From Sinorhizobium meliloti 4H41 (GTDB lineage: Bacteria > Pseudomonadota > Alphaproteobacteria > Rhizobiales > Rhizobiaceae): DNA of 64,000 nt. The DNA is taken from contig NZ_AQWP01000007.1 of the NCBI RefSeq assembly GCF_000375585.1, positions 62,538 through 126,537 of the forward strand. The letters are read 5' to 3'. Position 1 is the stretch's first letter. Each line of letters opens with the position of its first letter. Position numbers and translations under genes: made by a program. Positions 8,889-20,897 of the stretch are shown one piece after another. The notes under the pieces were generated by a model, which was not told the origin of the DNA, made no database searches, and worked only from the letters and a program-made list of their open reading frames with translations.

Positions 8889-9532
8889 CACGCGGCCTTT
8901 TCCGTCGCCAGCTTCAGTCCGAGAGCGATGAAGACCATGCCACTCGCCCGGTCGATCCATTTGCTCGCGCGCGTGAAGGCCGCCCGCATCCGCGGCGTCG
9001 TCATGAACAGGCTGACCCCGACGAACCAGAGGATCAGCGCGCTCGCCATGACGAAGCCATAGCCGAACTTGACCGTCATCGGCGTATGGGCGCTGACGAC
9101 CGTCGAGAAGATGGACAGGAAGAAGAAGACCGCCTTGGGATTGAGCGCGTTGGCGGCAAAGCCGAGGCCGAAGGCCTTCAGCGCCGACTGCTGCCTGCGG
9201 GCTTCGCCGGTCTCGGCCGCTGCCTCGACCGCGATTTCCGTCTGGCCGGCGCGAAGGGCTTTGATGCCGATGTAGATCAGGTAGGCGACGCCGCACCACT
9301 TGACGATGTTGAAGAGGTAGATCGACTGCGAGATGATCAGCCCGAGGCCGAGAATGGTGTAGGTCACGTGGAACATCAGCGACGCGCCGATGCCGAAGGA
9401 GGTGACGATCGCCGCGCGGCGGCCGTGCACCAGCGATTGGCGCAGCACCATGGCGAGGTCGGCGCCGGGCGAAACGATGGCGAAGGTGAAGATCGCCATT
9501 AGCGAAGCGAGTTCGATCAGATAGCTCATCAT
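8888..9532 (-). CDS. LysE/RhtB family amino-acid exporter
   Basis: Inner-membrane exporter of 214 residues with about six hydrophobic segments and the family N-terminal block TFAIVSPGADLAMVLRQS (about 16-33), including the conserved SPGAD. A hydrophilic loop rich in Ala/Glu/Arg (about 95-118) separates the two halves. LysE/RhtB proteins expel amino acids or their derivatives; the substrate here is unknown. It overlaps the downstream secreted-protein gene by one base (TGATG) and starts a three-gene set downstream of sucB. ATG at 9532 or 9529. Confidence 0.9.
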   Translation of the reverse strand: MMSYLIELASLMAIFTFAIVSPGADLAMVLRQSLVHGRRAAIVTSFGIGASLMFHVTYTILGLGLIISQSIYLFNIVKWCGVAYLIYIGIKALRAGQTEIAVEAAAETGEARRQQSALKAFGLGFAANALNPKAVFFFLSIFSTVVSAHTPMTVKFGYGFVMASALILWFVGVSLFMTTPRMRAAFTRASKWIDRASGMVFIALGLKLATEKAA

Positions 9533-9668
9533 GGTTGCGACCGGTGCTTACGATGCCAACTGTCCGGGATGCGCGCATAGCGTGCCCCCAAAACCTAACC
9601 TCTGGTTCCGTGGCTGTCGATGCCCGTCAGACGTGCGTCCCGGTCCGGGCATCGGTGGAGATGGAAAC

Positions 9669-9685
9669 GGGGGCACGCGGCCCCC
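9669..9685 (-). terminator. Possible terminator after sucB
   Basis: Six-base perfect arms (GGGGGC/GCCCCC) lie about 35 bp past the sucB stop and are followed on the reverse strand by a short GTTTCC tract. A second short hairpin (AGGCCGGATCGGCCT) lies just before it. The T-run is weak. Confidence 0.4.
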
Positions 9686-9720
9686 GCCATTCAGGCCGAT
9701 CCGGCCTAGATCACCGTAAT

Positions 9721-10977
<1,257 letters not shown>

Positions 10978-11092
10978 GAGTTTTGTTCCGTTGATCAGAT
11001 TTCTGTTTCTAGCTCTTCGAGTTACGCGCTCCCGGACGGAAAACCGCTACGCTGAAAGTGCCTCAGCGAGCGGCAGACCGTGAGGGGCTTGG

Positions 11093-14089
11093 TCAGCCCC
11101 CCAGCGCATCCTCGAGGAAGGCGGCAAGCTGAGCCAGATGCTTGGACATCAGGCCGGTCGCCGGCGAAGCGGCGGCCGGACGGCCGGTATAGCGCACCCG
11201 CTGGTACTTGGCATCGATATGGGCAAGGACCCACTCCAGATAGGGATCGATGAATGCCCAGGCGCCCATGTTCTTCGGCTCTTCCTGGCACCAGACCATC
11301 TCCGCGTTGCGGAAGCGGCTGAGCTCGTTGATGAGCGCCTTGGCCGGGAACGGATAGAGCTGCTCGACGCGCAGCAGGTAGATGTCGTCGATGCCGCGCT
11401 TCTCGCGCTCCTCCAGAAGGTCGTAATAGACCTTGCCCGAGCACATGACGACGCGACGGATCTTCGAATCCTTCTGCAGCTTGATCGGACCGTCCTTGAT
11501 GACCTCGGCATCGTCCCAGAGGAGACGATGGAAGGAGCTCTCGCCGGCCATTTCCGACAGGCTGGAGACCGCCCGCTTGTGACGCAGCAGCGACTTCGGC
11601 GTCATCAGGATCAGCGGCTTGCGGAAATCGCGCTTCACCTGACGGCGCAGGATGTGGAAATAGTTCGCCGGGGTCGTGACGTTGGCGACCTGCATGTTGT
11701 CTTCCGCGCAAAGCTGCAGGAAGCGTTCCAGCCGGGCGGAGGAATGCTCCGGCCCCTGACCCTCGTAGCCGTGCGGCAGCAGGCAGACGAGGCCCGACAT
11801 GCGCAGCCACTTGCGCTCGCCCGACGAGATGAACTGGTCGAAGACCACCTGCGCGCCGTTGGCGAAGTCGCCGAACTGGGCTTCCCAGAGCGTCAGGGCG
11901 TTCGGGCGAGCAAGCGAATAGCCGTATTCGAAGCCGAGGACGGCCTCTTCCGAGAGCATCGAGTTGATGACCTCGTAGCGTGCCTGGGTCGGCGACAGGT
12001 TGGCGAGCGGAATGTAGCGCTCTTCGGTCTCCTGATCGTAGAGAACCGAATGGCGCTGGGAAAAGGTGCCGCGCTCGCAATCCTGACCGGACAGGCGGAT
12101 CTTGGTGCCCTCGGTCACCAGCGTACCGAAGGCGAGCGCTTCCGCCATCGCCCAGTCGATGCCCTCGCCGGTCTGGATCATGTTGGCGCGGTTTTCCATG
12201 AAGCGCTGGATTGTGCGGTGCGCGCTGAAGCCGGCCGGAATTTCGGACAGCTTGCGACCGACCTCCTTCAACTGCTTCATCGGCACCGAGGTGCGCCCGC
12301 GGCGCTGCTCATCCTGGTTGTCGGCCGTGCGCAGGCCCGACCAGGCGCCGTCGAGCCAGTCGGCCTTGTTCGGCTTGTAGGACTGACCCGCCTCGAATTC
12401 CTGTTCGAGATGGGCGCGCCAATCGGCCTTCATCTTCTCGACTTCGCCTTCGCTGATCAGGCCCTGGGCGATCAGCCGGTCCGAATAGAGCTGGACGACG
12501 GTCTTGTGCGCACGGATCGCCTTGTACATCTTCGGCTGCGTGAACGCCGGCTCGTCGCCCTCGTTGTGACCGAAGCGGCGGTAGCAGAACATGTCGATGA
12601 CGACCGGCTTGTGGAACTTCATCCGGAATTCGGTCGCGACCTTGGCCGCATAGACCACCGCTTCCGGATCGTCACCATTCACGTGGAATATCGGCGCCTC
12701 GATCATCTTCGCCACGTCCGACGGATAGGGCGAGGAACGCGAGAAGGCCGGGTTCGTGGTGAAGCCGATCTGGTTGTTGATGATGAAATGCACCGTGCCG
12801 CCGACACGATGCCCGCGCAGGCCGGAGAGGCCGAGAATTTCGGCGACCACACCCTGGCCGGCAAAGGCCGCGTCGCCGTGCAGGATCAGCGGCATGACCT
12901 TGACGCGTTCGCGCAGCGGAATGATGTCGCCTTCGAATACGGTCGCCATCTGGTCCTGCTTGGCGCGCGCCTTGCCCATGACGACCGGATTGACGATCTC
13001 GAGATGCGACGGGTTTGCCGTCAGCGACAGGTGGACCTTGTTGCCGTCGAACTCGCGGTCCGAGGAAGCGCCCAGGTGATACTTGACGTCGCCGGAGCCT
13101 TCCACGTCATCGGGCGTGTAGGAGCCGCCCTTGAACTCGTGGAAGATGGCGCGGTGCGGCTTGGCCATGACCTGCGAGAGAACGTTGAGGCGGCCGCGAT
13201 GCGCCATGCCCAGCACGATCTCCTTGAGGCCGAGCTGGCCGCCGCGCTTGATGATCTGCTCGAGCGCCGGGATCAGGGATTCGCCGCCGTCGACCCCGAA
13301 GCGCTTGGTGCCCTTGTACTTGACGTCGATGAACTGCTCGAAGCCTTCCGCCTCGATGAGCTTCTGCAGGATCGCCTTCTTGCCCTCGGGGGTGAATTCG
13401 ACGCCCTTGTCCGGGCCTTCGATGCGTTCCTGTATCCAGCCCTTCTCTTCCGGGTTGGACATATGCATGAATTCGACGCCGATCGTCGAACAATAGGTCC
13501 GCTCGAGGATCTCGACCATCTCGCGCACGGTCGCATATTCGAGGCCGAGCACGTTGTCGATGAAGATCTTGCGGTCGTAGTCCTTCTCTTCGAAGCCGTA
13601 GGTCTTCGGGGAGAGTTCGTCGTAATCCTCGACCGGATCCGCAAGGCCGAGCGGGTCGAGCTTGGCGTGCAGGTGGCCGCGCATGCGATAGGCGCGGATC
13701 ATCATGATGGCGCGGACGGAATCGCGCGTCGACTGATGCACCTCGGCCTCGCTGAGCGCCACGCCGGCAGCGGCTGCGGCCTCCTCGGCCTTGGCCTTGA
13801 CCTTTTTTTCGATGACCTTCTCGACCGTGCCCCAGTCGCCGTCGAGGGCCGAGACGAGTTCGCCATTGGCGGGAATCGGCCAGTTCTGCTTCTTCCAGGA
13901 GGCGCCCTTGGCCGCCCTCACCACATCTTCGGGCCGGTCGGCAAGCGCCTTGAAGAAGGACTGCCACTCGGCCGAAACGGATGAGGGGTCCGCTTCATAG
14001 CGCGCATGGAGCTGCTCGATATAGGCGGCATTGGCGCCGTCCAGAAAGGATGTGAGCTGGAATTGCTCGTTGGCCTCTTGCCTTGTCAT
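11093..14089 (-). CDS. sucA: 2-oxoglutarate dehydrogenase E1 component
   Basis: Thiamine-diphosphate-dependent decarboxylase of the TCA cycle, 998 residues and full length. The N-terminal helix (SFLDGANAAYIEQLH) binds E2. The ThDP/Mg region includes LHGDAAFAGQG and INNQIGFTT, and a transketolase-like pyrimidine-binding domain spans the second half (HGYEGQGPEHSSARLERFL). It lies 280 bp downstream of sucD and is followed by sucB. The 280-bp gap holds a strong hairpin. Confidence 0.97.
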   Translation of the reverse strand: MTRQEANEQFQLTSFLDGANAAYIEQLHARYEADPSSVSAEWQSFFKALADRPEDVVRAAKGASWKKQNWPIPANGELVSALDGDWGTVEKVIEKKVKAKAEEAAAAAGVALSEAEVHQSTRDSVRAIMMIRAYRMRGHLHAKLDPLGLADPVEDYDELSPKTYGFEEKDYDRKIFIDNVLGLEYATVREMVEILERTYCSTIGVEFMHMSNPEEKGWIQERIEGPDKGVEFTPEGKKAILQKLIEAEGFEQFIDVKYKGTKRFGVDGGESLIPALEQIIKRGGQLGLKEIVLGMAHRGRLNVLSQVMAKPHRAIFHEFKGGSYTPDDVEGSGDVKYHLGASSDREFDGNKVHLSLTANPSHLEIVNPVVMGKARAKQDQMATVFEGDIIPLRERVKVMPLILHGDAAFAGQGVVAEILGLSGLRGHRVGGTVHFIINNQIGFTTNPAFSRSSPYPSDVAKMIEAPIFHVNGDDPEAVVYAAKVATEFRMKFHKPVVIDMFCYRRFGHNEGDEPAFTQPKMYKAIRAHKTVVQLYSDRLIAQGLISEGEVEKMKADWRAHLEQEFEAGQSYKPNKADWLDGAWSGLRTADNQDEQRRGRTSVPMKQLKEVGRKLSEIPAGFSAHRTIQRFMENRANMIQTGEGIDWAMAEALAFGTLVTEGTKIRLSGQDCERGTFSQRHSVLYDQETEERYIPLANLSPTQARYEVINSMLSEEAVLGFEYGYSLARPNALTLWEAQFGDFANGAQVVFDQFISSGERKWLRMSGLVCLLPHGYEGQGPEHSSARLERFLQLCAEDNMQVANVTTPANYFHILRRQVKRDFRKPLILMTPKSLLRHKRAVSSLSEMAGESSFHRLLWDDAEVIKDGPIKLQKDSKIRRVVMCSGKVYYDLLEEREKRGIDDIYLLRVEQLYPFPAKALINELSRFRNAEMVWCQEEPKNMGAWAFIDPYLEWVLAHIDAKYQRVRYTGRPAAASPATGLMSKHLAQLAAFLEDALGG

Positions 14090-14281
14090 GGTCTATCGCG
14101 GACTTCAGCCCGCCTCCTGACTTAAGTTGGTGTGCCGGGTTGTCCCGGTCGTGTTTGCCTTCTGCCGGATCGGCGCCCTTCAACGGTCAGGCGCGTCGTT
14201 CCGGCTGCGTCGGCCCGATTCCGGCTGTTCGCCATCTGCACTGGACTTGACGCTCATCATCGTATCTTTCGTGGCTCCAAT

Positions 14282-14304
14282 GGGGCGGCATGGCCTGCCG
14301 CCCC
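14282..14304 (-). promoter_or_regulatory. Perfect 9-bp hairpin between sucD and sucA
   Basis: Arms GGGGCGGCA/TGCCGCCCC enclose a 5-nt loop, starting 65 bp after the sucD stop and 190 bp before the sucA start. No T-run follows, so it is not a plain terminator. It could stabilise the upstream mRNA or mark a processing or attenuation point. Confidence 0.5.
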
Positions 14305-14369
14305 GCTGCACAGTGCCACGGCGACCTTTATGCGTCCGGCAGGACGCGCGGGCGCCGTGGGATTGTTCG

Positions 14370-15272
14370 TCAGCCCTTCAGGACTTCGACCAGCGTCTTG
14401 CCGAGGCGTGCGGGCGAAGGCGAGACGCGGATCCCGGCCGATTCCATCGCCGCAATCTTGTCTTCCGCACCACCCTTGCCGCCGGAGATGACGGCGCCGG
14501 CATGGCCCATCGTGCGGCCGGGAGGCGCGGTACGGCCCGCGATGAAGCCGACCATCGGCTTCTTGCGGCCGCGCTTCGCCTCGTCCTTCAGGAACTGCGC
14601 CGCTTCCTCTTCGGCCGAGCCGCCGATCTCGCCGATCATGATGATCGACTTGGTCTCGTCGTCTGCGAGGAACATTTCCAGCACGTCGATGAACTCGGTG
14701 CCCTTGACCGGGTCGCCGCCGATGCCGACTGCCGTCGTCTGGCCGAGGCCTTCATTGGTGGTCTGGAACACCGCCTCGTAGGTCAGCGTGCCGGAGCGCG
14801 AAAGCACGCCGACCGAACCCTTGCGGAAGATGTTGCCCGGCATGATGCCGATCTTGCACTCGTCCGGCGTCAGCACGCCCGGGCAGTTCGGGCCGATGAG
14901 GCGCGAAGACGACTTTTCGAGCCGGGCCTTGACCTTCACCATGTCGGCGACGGGAATGCCCTCGGTGATGCAGACGATGAGCGGGATTTCCGCATCGATC
15001 GCTTCGATGATCGCCGCAGCGGCACCGGCCGGCGGGACATAGATCACGGAAGCGTTGGCGCCGGTCGCATCGCGGCCCTCGGCGACCGTCGCGAAGATCG
15101 GCAGCTGCTCGCCCTTGGCACCGGTCCAGGTCTCGCCGCCCTTCTTCGGGTGGATGCCGCCGACCATCTTGGTGCCGTTATAGGCGAGTGCCTGCTCGGT
15201 GTGGAAGGTACCGGTCTTGCCGGTGAGGCCCTGAACGAGAACCTTGGTGTCTTTGTTGATCAGGATGGACAT
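14370..15272 (-). CDS. sucD: Succinyl-CoA synthetase alpha subunit
   Basis: Forms the alpha2beta2 or alpha-beta succinyl-CoA ligase that makes ATP or GTP from succinyl-CoA. The protein has 300 residues, the normal length. The N-terminal CoA-binding Rossmann fold ([12 protein letters not shown]) is followed by the ligase domain with the phosphorylated histidine in [13 protein letters not shown] (His257). It starts 6 bp after sucC, so tight coupling with the beta subunit is expected. Confidence 0.97.
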   Translation of the reverse strand: MSILINKDTKVLVQGLTGKTGTFHTEQALAYNGTKMVGGIHPKKGGETWTGAKGEQLPIFATVAEGRDATGANASVIYVPPAGAAAAIIEAIDAEIPLIVCITEGIPVADMVKVKARLEKSSSRLIGPNCPGVLTPDECKIGIMPGNIFRKGSVGVLSRSGTLTYEAVFQTTNEGLGQTTAVGIGGDPVKGTEFIDVLEMFLADDETKSIIMIGEIGGSAEEEAAQFLKDEAKRGRKKPMVGFIAGRTAPPGRTMGHAGAVISGGKGGAEDKIAAMESAGIRVSPSPARLGKTLVEVLKG

Positions 15273-15278
15273 GAAACC

Positions 15279-16475
15279 TCAGGCTCCCTTCACGGCTGCA
15301 ACGATCTTCTGGGCGGCGTCGTCCAGATCATCGGCGGAAATCACGTTGAGGCCCGATTCATTGATGATCTTCTTGCCGAGCTCGACATTGGTGCCTTCCA
15401 GGCGCACGACGAGCGGCACCTTGAGGCCGACTTCCTTGACCGCTGCAAGCACGCCCTCGGCGATGACGTCGCATTTCATGATGCCGCCGAAGATGTTGAC
15501 GAGGATGCCCTTCACCGCCGGATCGGCCGTGATGATCTTGAAGGCCTGGGTGACCTTTTCCTTCGAGGCACCGCCGCCGACATCGAGGAAGTTCGCGGGC
15601 TCGGCGCCGTAGAGCTTGATGATGTCCATCGTCGCCATTGCGAGACCGGCGCCGTTGACCATACAGCCGATATTGCCATCCAGGGCGACGTAGGCGAGGT
15701 CGTATTTCGACGCCTCGATTTCCTTGTCGTCCTCTTCCGTCGTGTCGCGCAGCGCGACCACGTCCTCATGGCGGAAGAGGGCGTTGCCGTCGAAGGAGAC
15801 CTTGGCGTCGAGGACGCGCATCCGGCCGTTCGTCATGACGATCAGCGGATTGACCTCGAGCAGGCTCATGTCCTTTTCGACGAATGCCTTGTAGAGGATC
15901 GGGAAGAGCTTCTCGGCATCGGCGCGCGCTTCGCCTTCGAGCTTCAGCGCGTCGGCGAGCGTCTTCAGATTTTCTGCGGTCACACCCTTTTCCGGATCGA
16001 TCGCGACGGTGACGATCTTCTCCGGCGTATGTTCGGCGACTGCTTCGATGTCCATGCCGCCCTCGGTCGAAACGACGAAGGCCACCCGGCCCACGGAGCG
16101 GTCGACGAGGATCGAGAGATAGAGTTCACGGTCGATATCGGCGCCGTCCTCGATATAGAGGCGGTTGACCTGCTTGCCGGCCGGACCGGTCTGCTTGGTC
16201 ACCAGCGTGTTGCCGAGCATGTCCTTGGCATTGGCGACGACCTCGTCCACCGACTTGGCCAGGCGCACGCCGCCCTTGGCGTCGGGGCCGAGTTCCTTGA
16301 ACTTGCCCTTGCCGCGGCCGCCGGCATGAATCTGGCTCTTCACCACGTAAAGCGGTCCCGGCAGCTTCTTCGCAGCCGCTTCTGCCTCGTCGGCGGAGAA
16401 GATCGCGACGCCTTCCGCGACCGGCGCGCCATAGCTCTTCAACAGAGCCTTGGCCTGGTATTCATGGATGTTCAT
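15279..16475 (-). CDS. sucC: Succinyl-CoA synthetase beta subunit (ADP-forming)
   Basis: ATP-grasp subunit of succinyl-CoA ligase, 398 residues. The N-terminal [19 protein letters not shown], the nucleotide-binding [12 protein letters not shown] and the C-terminal ligase loop [15 protein letters not shown] are canonical. It lies 33 bp after mdh and 6 bp before sucD in the same orientation. Nucleotide specificity is assigned by family and not proved by the sequence. Confidence 0.97.
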   Translation of the reverse strand: MNIHEYQAKALLKSYGAPVAEGVAIFSADEAEAAAKKLPGPLYVVKSQIHAGGRGKGKFKELGPDAKGGVRLAKSVDEVVANAKDMLGNTLVTKQTGPAGKQVNRLYIEDGADIDRELYLSILVDRSVGRVAFVVSTEGGMDIEAVAEHTPEKIVTVAIDPEKGVTAENLKTLADALKLEGEARADAEKLFPILYKAFVEKDMSLLEVNPLIVMTNGRMRVLDAKVSFDGNALFRHEDVVALRDTTEEDDKEIEASKYDLAYVALDGNIGCMVNGAGLAMATMDIIKLYGAEPANFLDVGGGASKEKVTQAFKIITADPAVKGILVNIFGGIMKCDVIAEGVLAAVKEVGLKVPLVVRLEGTNVELGKKIINESGLNVISADDLDDAAQKIVAAVKGA

Positions 16476-16508
16476 GGGTTCTTTCCTGTCTGATAGGCCG
16501 GATGGCGG

Positions 16509-17501
<993 letters not shown>

Positions 17502-17615
17502 TCAAGGCCTGAAACGCGGCAAACGCCAAACCTTCGCCGAAAGCCCTTAAACGGCAAAGTGAAAAATATCAATCGATACTTTTGAGCAGAGCAAATTCAA
17601 TCGGTTAGATCGTAA

Positions 17616-17639
17616 AATTCTTACGTAAACGTAAGAATT
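17616..17639. promoter_or_regulatory. Perfect 11-bp palindrome upstream of mdh
   Basis: Arms AATTCTTACGT/ACGTAAGAATT are separated by 2 bp, within the AT-rich mdh-zapE spacer about 145 bp upstream of mdh and 15 bp after the zapE stop. It could be an operator for the mdh-suc operon or a zapE transcript end. The low GC of the stem and the absence of a long T-run favour an operator. Confidence 0.5.
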
Positions 17640-17654
17640 CTTGTCGCCTAAGCG

Positions 17655-18809
17655 TCATTCCTCCGCTGAATCGTGCGGGTGAGCCGCAGCGTAATCCTGG
17701 CTTTGCATCTCGATGAGACGCGAAACCGTACGGTCGAATTCGAAGCCTTCGGTGCCCTTCCTGGCGGTCAGCAGATGCTGCGGTTCGGCGTCAGCCGAGG
17801 CGAACAGGCGGGCGCCCTGATCATAGAGAGCGTCGACCAGGATGATGAAGCGCTTCGTCTCGTTGCGCAGGTGGGGCCCGAGATGCGGAACGTGGTCGAG
17901 GAAGATGGTGCTGTACTGCGCGACGATCGCAAGGTAGTCGGCGGCGCCGAGCGGCTGCGCGCACAGGTCTGCAAAGGTGAACCGCGCGGCCCGGCCGGCG
18001 GCCGCCGGCACGCGGATCGTGCGCCCCTTGCGGCCGATTTCGGCCGAGGCGACCGGCGCTCCGCCCGTCTCCCGATACCAGGCGCGATCCATGGCGGCTT
18101 CCGTTTCGGGCCCGAGCGGCGACAGCCAGACGGGCGCGCCATCGGTCTTGCCCAGACGATAATCCGTTTCCGTGTCGAGCGAGATGATCTCGGCATTTGC
18201 CTTCAGAAGATCGATGAACGGCAGGAAGAGACCGCGATTGAGGCCGTCGCGATAGAGATTGTCCGGCTCGACGTTTGAGGTCGCGACAAGCACGCAGCCC
18301 TTGGCGAACAGTTCGCCGAAGAGCCGCGCCAGTATCATCGCATCGGCGATGTCGGTGACGGTGAACTCGTCGAAACACAGGAGCCGCGCTTCGCCGAAGA
18401 GATCGGAAGCGACGGGCGGGATCGGATCGGCCTGCTTGGTCTCGCCGTTCTTGAGCTTCTGCCGGTGCCTGTAGATGCGCTCATGCACATCGGCCATGAA
18501 TTCGTGGAAATGGGCGCGGCGCTTGCGCTGGATCGGTACGGCGTCGAAGAACATGTCCATCAGCATGGTCTTGCCGCGCCCGACGCCGCCGTGGATATAG
18601 AGGCCCTTGACCGGCGGCTGGTCCTTTTTGCGCGCCGCAAAGAGCCAGCCGAGCGCATTGGTCTTGCGCGAGGGGCGGCTCGCCAGGAGCTTTGCCGTCA
18701 GGCTGTCTAGCCGTCTTGCGATTGCGAATTGAGCCGGGTCGCGCTGCCGCTCGCCGGCGGCAACGAGCGCCTCGAGCTTGCGAAGAATGCTGTCGTCGGG
18801 ATTGAGCAC
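17655..18809 (-). CDS. zapE: Cell division protein ZapE (AFG1-like ATPase)
   Basis: P-loop ATPase of the AFG1/ZapE family, linked in other bacteria to Z-ring stability and in mitochondria to respiratory complex quality control. The protein has 384 residues: Walker A GGVGRGKT at 74-81, Walker B LLCFDEF followed by TVTDIADAMIL, and the family segment HFHEFMADVHERI. The start is a GTG at 18809 (MLNPDDSILRKL); no ATG fits upstream. It is encoded just upstream of the mdh operon in the same direction, as is common in rhizobia. Confidence 0.92.
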   Translation of the reverse strand: MLNPDDSILRKLEALVAAGERQRDPAQFAIARRLDSLTAKLLASRPSRKTNALGWLFAARKKDQPPVKGLYIHGGVGRGKTMLMDMFFDAVPIQRKRRAHFHEFMADVHERIYRHRQKLKNGETKQADPIPPVASDLFGEARLLCFDEFTVTDIADAMILARLFGELFAKGCVLVATSNVEPDNLYRDGLNRGLFLPFIDLLKANAEIISLDTETDYRLGKTDGAPVWLSPLGPETEAAMDRAWYRETGGAPVASAEIGRKGRTIRVPAAAGRAARFTFADLCAQPLGAADYLAIVAQYSTIFLDHVPHLGPHLRNETKRFIILVDALYDQGARLFASADAEPQHLLTARKGTEGFEFDRTVSRLIEMQSQDYAAAHPHDSAEE

Positions 18810-18850
18810 GATGCGCTTCTATCGTTTCGTGGTTTTGCGGCTTTGGTCCA

Positions 18851-19000
18851 TCATGCGGCGTGAAGCGGAGAAATGCTCAGATCACCTGCGGCATCACGCG
18901 CGCGTTCCAGTTCATAATGGCTTTGGAGATTAATCCAGAATTCCGGCGTCGTACCAAAGGCCTTGGAAAGCCGCAGAGCCGTATCGCCGGTCGTGATCGA
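18851..19000 (-). pseudogene. HigA-type antitoxin remnant (3' end only)
   Basis: About 49 codons encode ITTGDTALRLSKAFGTTPEF followed by WINLQSHYELERARD, the C-terminal half of HigA/XRE addiction-module antitoxins (helix after the recognition helix plus the FWxNLQxxYEL block). The N-terminal helix-turn-helix is missing: upstream the frame runs straight into a dispersed repeat at 19019-19046. No HigB toxin is nearby. I read it as a decayed gene cut by the repeat. Confidence 0.7.
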
Positions 19001-19018
19001 TTCTTGCAAGTTGAGATG

Positions 19019-19046
19019 CGGGATGCGGGCGAAACCGCACACACTT
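19019..19046 (-). repeat. Dispersed rhizobial repeat fragment, copy 1
   Basis: This 28-bp segment (reverse strand begins AAGTGTGTGCGGTTTCGCCC) matches 27 of 28 bases of a segment at 45633-45660. It resembles the abundant short repeat of rhizobial intergenic regions and abuts the broken end of the HigA remnant. Confidence 0.65.
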
Positions 19047-19056
19047 CTCCTCCGCC

Positions 19057-19596
19057 CTAGCGGCTGAGGCTGACCGGCTGCCCGCCATTGGTCGAGCCGT
19101 CGAAGCGCGCATCGGCCGTCTTGTAGAGCCGGGCGATCGGATTGCCGCTGCGGTCCTTGAGCACGACCTGCTTGCCCGCCACTTCCCAGGATCCCATGGC
19201 CGTCAGCTCGCCGGCGCAGCCGCGCGTGCCGCCGCGCGAACCGCTGCCGAGATTGGTGAGGGTCAGGAACATGTCGCAGGAACTGCCGGCGCTCGAAACG
19301 CGCCAGTTGCCGACCATCGACTCCTTCGTTACGTCGAGGGCATTGGTGGCTGCGGCCACTTCCGTGCCGGCCGCCGCGCCGGGCGCTGCGGTGCCCGTCG
19401 TCGGTGCGGCCGGGAACTGCGACGCCCCCGCCGGAGGCGGCAGTTGCCCCGCGGAGACGGAAGGTACGGGCTGCGCCTGCAGGGGAGCGGGAGCGCGAGA
19501 AACATCCTGAGACCCGAAACCACCGAAGGACGTCCGCTGGCATCCGGCTAGCGCAAGTACAACCGCCAACCCGGCCGCCGCATGTGAAACCCGCAT
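19057..19596 (-). CDS. omp19: Omp19-family outer-membrane lipoprotein (Inh/AprI protease-inhibitor domain)
   Basis: The protein has 179 residues with a lipoprotein signal and lipobox LALAGC (Cys19). A Pro/Ala-rich low-complexity spacer (about 35-85) precedes a C-terminal beta-barrel inhibitor domain of the AprI/Inh fold: [19 protein letters not shown] with a second Cys in RGCAGEL, expected to form the conserved disulfide. Brucella Omp19, the best-known member, inhibits host proteases; here a role in protecting the envelope is inference. It is probably monocistronic. Confidence 0.85.
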   Translation of the reverse strand: MRVSHAAAGLAVVLALAGCQRTSFGGFGSQDVSRAPAPLQAQPVPSVSAGQLPPPAGASQFPAAPTTGTAAPGAAAGTEVAAATNALDVTKESMVGNWRVSSAGSSCDMFLTLTNLGSGSRGGTRGCAGELTAMGSWEVAGKQVVLKDRSGNPIARLYKTADARFDGSTNGGQPVSLSR

Positions 19597-19790
19597 ATCT
19601 TTACCCCCGACATTGTCCGCGAACCATAACGCAACGCGATAATATAGGCCGAATTACAGCAAAACCACCTTTCAAATCAAGGCAAGCCATTTCGCGTCCG
19701 GCAGTTGCAGGATTGAGACGCCCGGCGGATTCGCTCGCATGTGCCTTCACACGGACATGGCCCGCGCCGGCGGACGGCCGGGTGTAATGC

Positions 19791-20861
19791 TCACAGTGCC
19801 GCGCCCGTCTGCCTGTCGAAGACATAGACCTGGCTGCGGTCCATCGCCGCCTTGAAGAGGGAACCATGGCGGGCGGGGTGGTCGCCGTCGACGACGGCGG
19901 TTATCTGTTCGCCGGCAAATTCGAAAAGCACATGCGTCTGGGCACCGGTCGGCTCAACCAGCAGCGTCTGGCCGGCAATAGCATTGCCCTCCCCGCCCGC
20001 GACGAAATGTTCCGGGCGCAGTCCGATCCGGACCGCCTGCCCGGGCCGCACCTTGCGCTCGGGCGCGATGCGGATCGCCGACCCGTCGCCGAGGCGCACC
20101 GCCGGCTCCCCGTCATCGGCATCGACCGTTCCGTCGAGCACGTTCATGGCCGGCGAACCGATGAAACCCGCAACGAAGAGGTTGGCGGGCGTGCGATAGA
20201 GCTCCAGCGGCGTGCCCACCTGCTCGATCCTGCCGCCGTTCAAGACGACGATGCGGTCGGCGAGCGTCATCGCCTCGATCTGGTCGTGGGTCACGTAGAT
20301 CGAGGTGGTGGCGACCTTCTGGTGCAAGGCCTTGATCTCGGTGCGCATCTGCACCCGGAGCTTGGCATCGAGATTGGAGAGCGGTTCGTCGAACAGGAAG
20401 ACGGCCGGGTCGCGGACAATCGCGCGTCCCATGGCGACGCGCTGGCGCTGGCCGCCGGAAAGCTGGCTCGGCTTGCGATCGAGAAGCTCCGTCAACGCCA
20501 GCATGCGCGCCGCCTCGCTGACCTTTCTGTCGATCTCGGGACGGGAGAGACCGGAGAGCTTGAGGTTGAAGCCCATATTCTCGGCCACCGACATGTGCGG
20601 GTAGAGCGCGTAGGACTGGAAGACCATGGCGATGTTGCGCTCGCGCGGCGTCAGCGGATTGACCACCTTGCCGCCGATCAGCACCTCGCCGTCGCTGATC
20701 TCTTCCAATCCGGCGATCATGCGCAGCAACGTGGATTTGCCGCAGCCGGACGGACCGACGAGCGCGATGAATTCGCCCTCCGCGATCGAGAGAGACACGC
20801 CGTGGACCACCTCGAGCGCAGCATAGCTCTTGCGGATGTCCCTGAGTTCGACCGATGCCAT
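19791..20861 (-). CDS. Carbohydrate ABC transporter ATP-binding protein (MalK/UgpC type)
   Basis: Cytoplasmic ATPase that drives the importer encoded upstream, 356 residues. It shows Walker [10 protein letters not shown] at 36-44, signature [16 protein letters not shown], Walker [12 protein letters not shown], switch His in VTHDQIEAM, and a C-terminal TOBE/OB regulatory extension typical of the MalK/UgpC (CUT1) group. It lies 36 bp after the second permease and is the last gene of the row. The substrate cannot be read from the ATPase. Confidence 0.94.
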   Translation of the reverse strand: MASVELRDIRKSYAALEVVHGVSLSIAEGEFIALVGPSGCGKSTLLRMIAGLEEISDGEVLIGGKVVNPLTPRERNIAMVFQSYALYPHMSVAENMGFNLKLSGLSRPEIDRKVSEAARMLALTELLDRKPSQLSGGQRQRVAMGRAIVRDPAVFLFDEPLSNLDAKLRVQMRTEIKALHQKVATTSIYVTHDQIEAMTLADRIVVLNGGRIEQVGTPLELYRTPANLFVAGFIGSPAMNVLDGTVDADDGEPAVRLGDGSAIRIAPERKVRPGQAVRIGLRPEHFVAGGEGNAIAGQTLLVEPTGAQTHVLFEFAGEQITAVVDGDHPARHGSLFKAAMDRSQVYVFDRQTGAAL

Positions 20862-20897
20862 ATGCTTTCTCCTTGGAACGACGCGTCAGGAAAGGGC

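Noticed and set aside
11138-13984. Very long forward reading frame opposite sucA
   Set aside because: It is a mirror frame caused by high GC and codon bias of the true gene; the predicted protein has low-complexity His/Arg/Leu/Asp composition and no start signal, while sucA on the other strand is certain.
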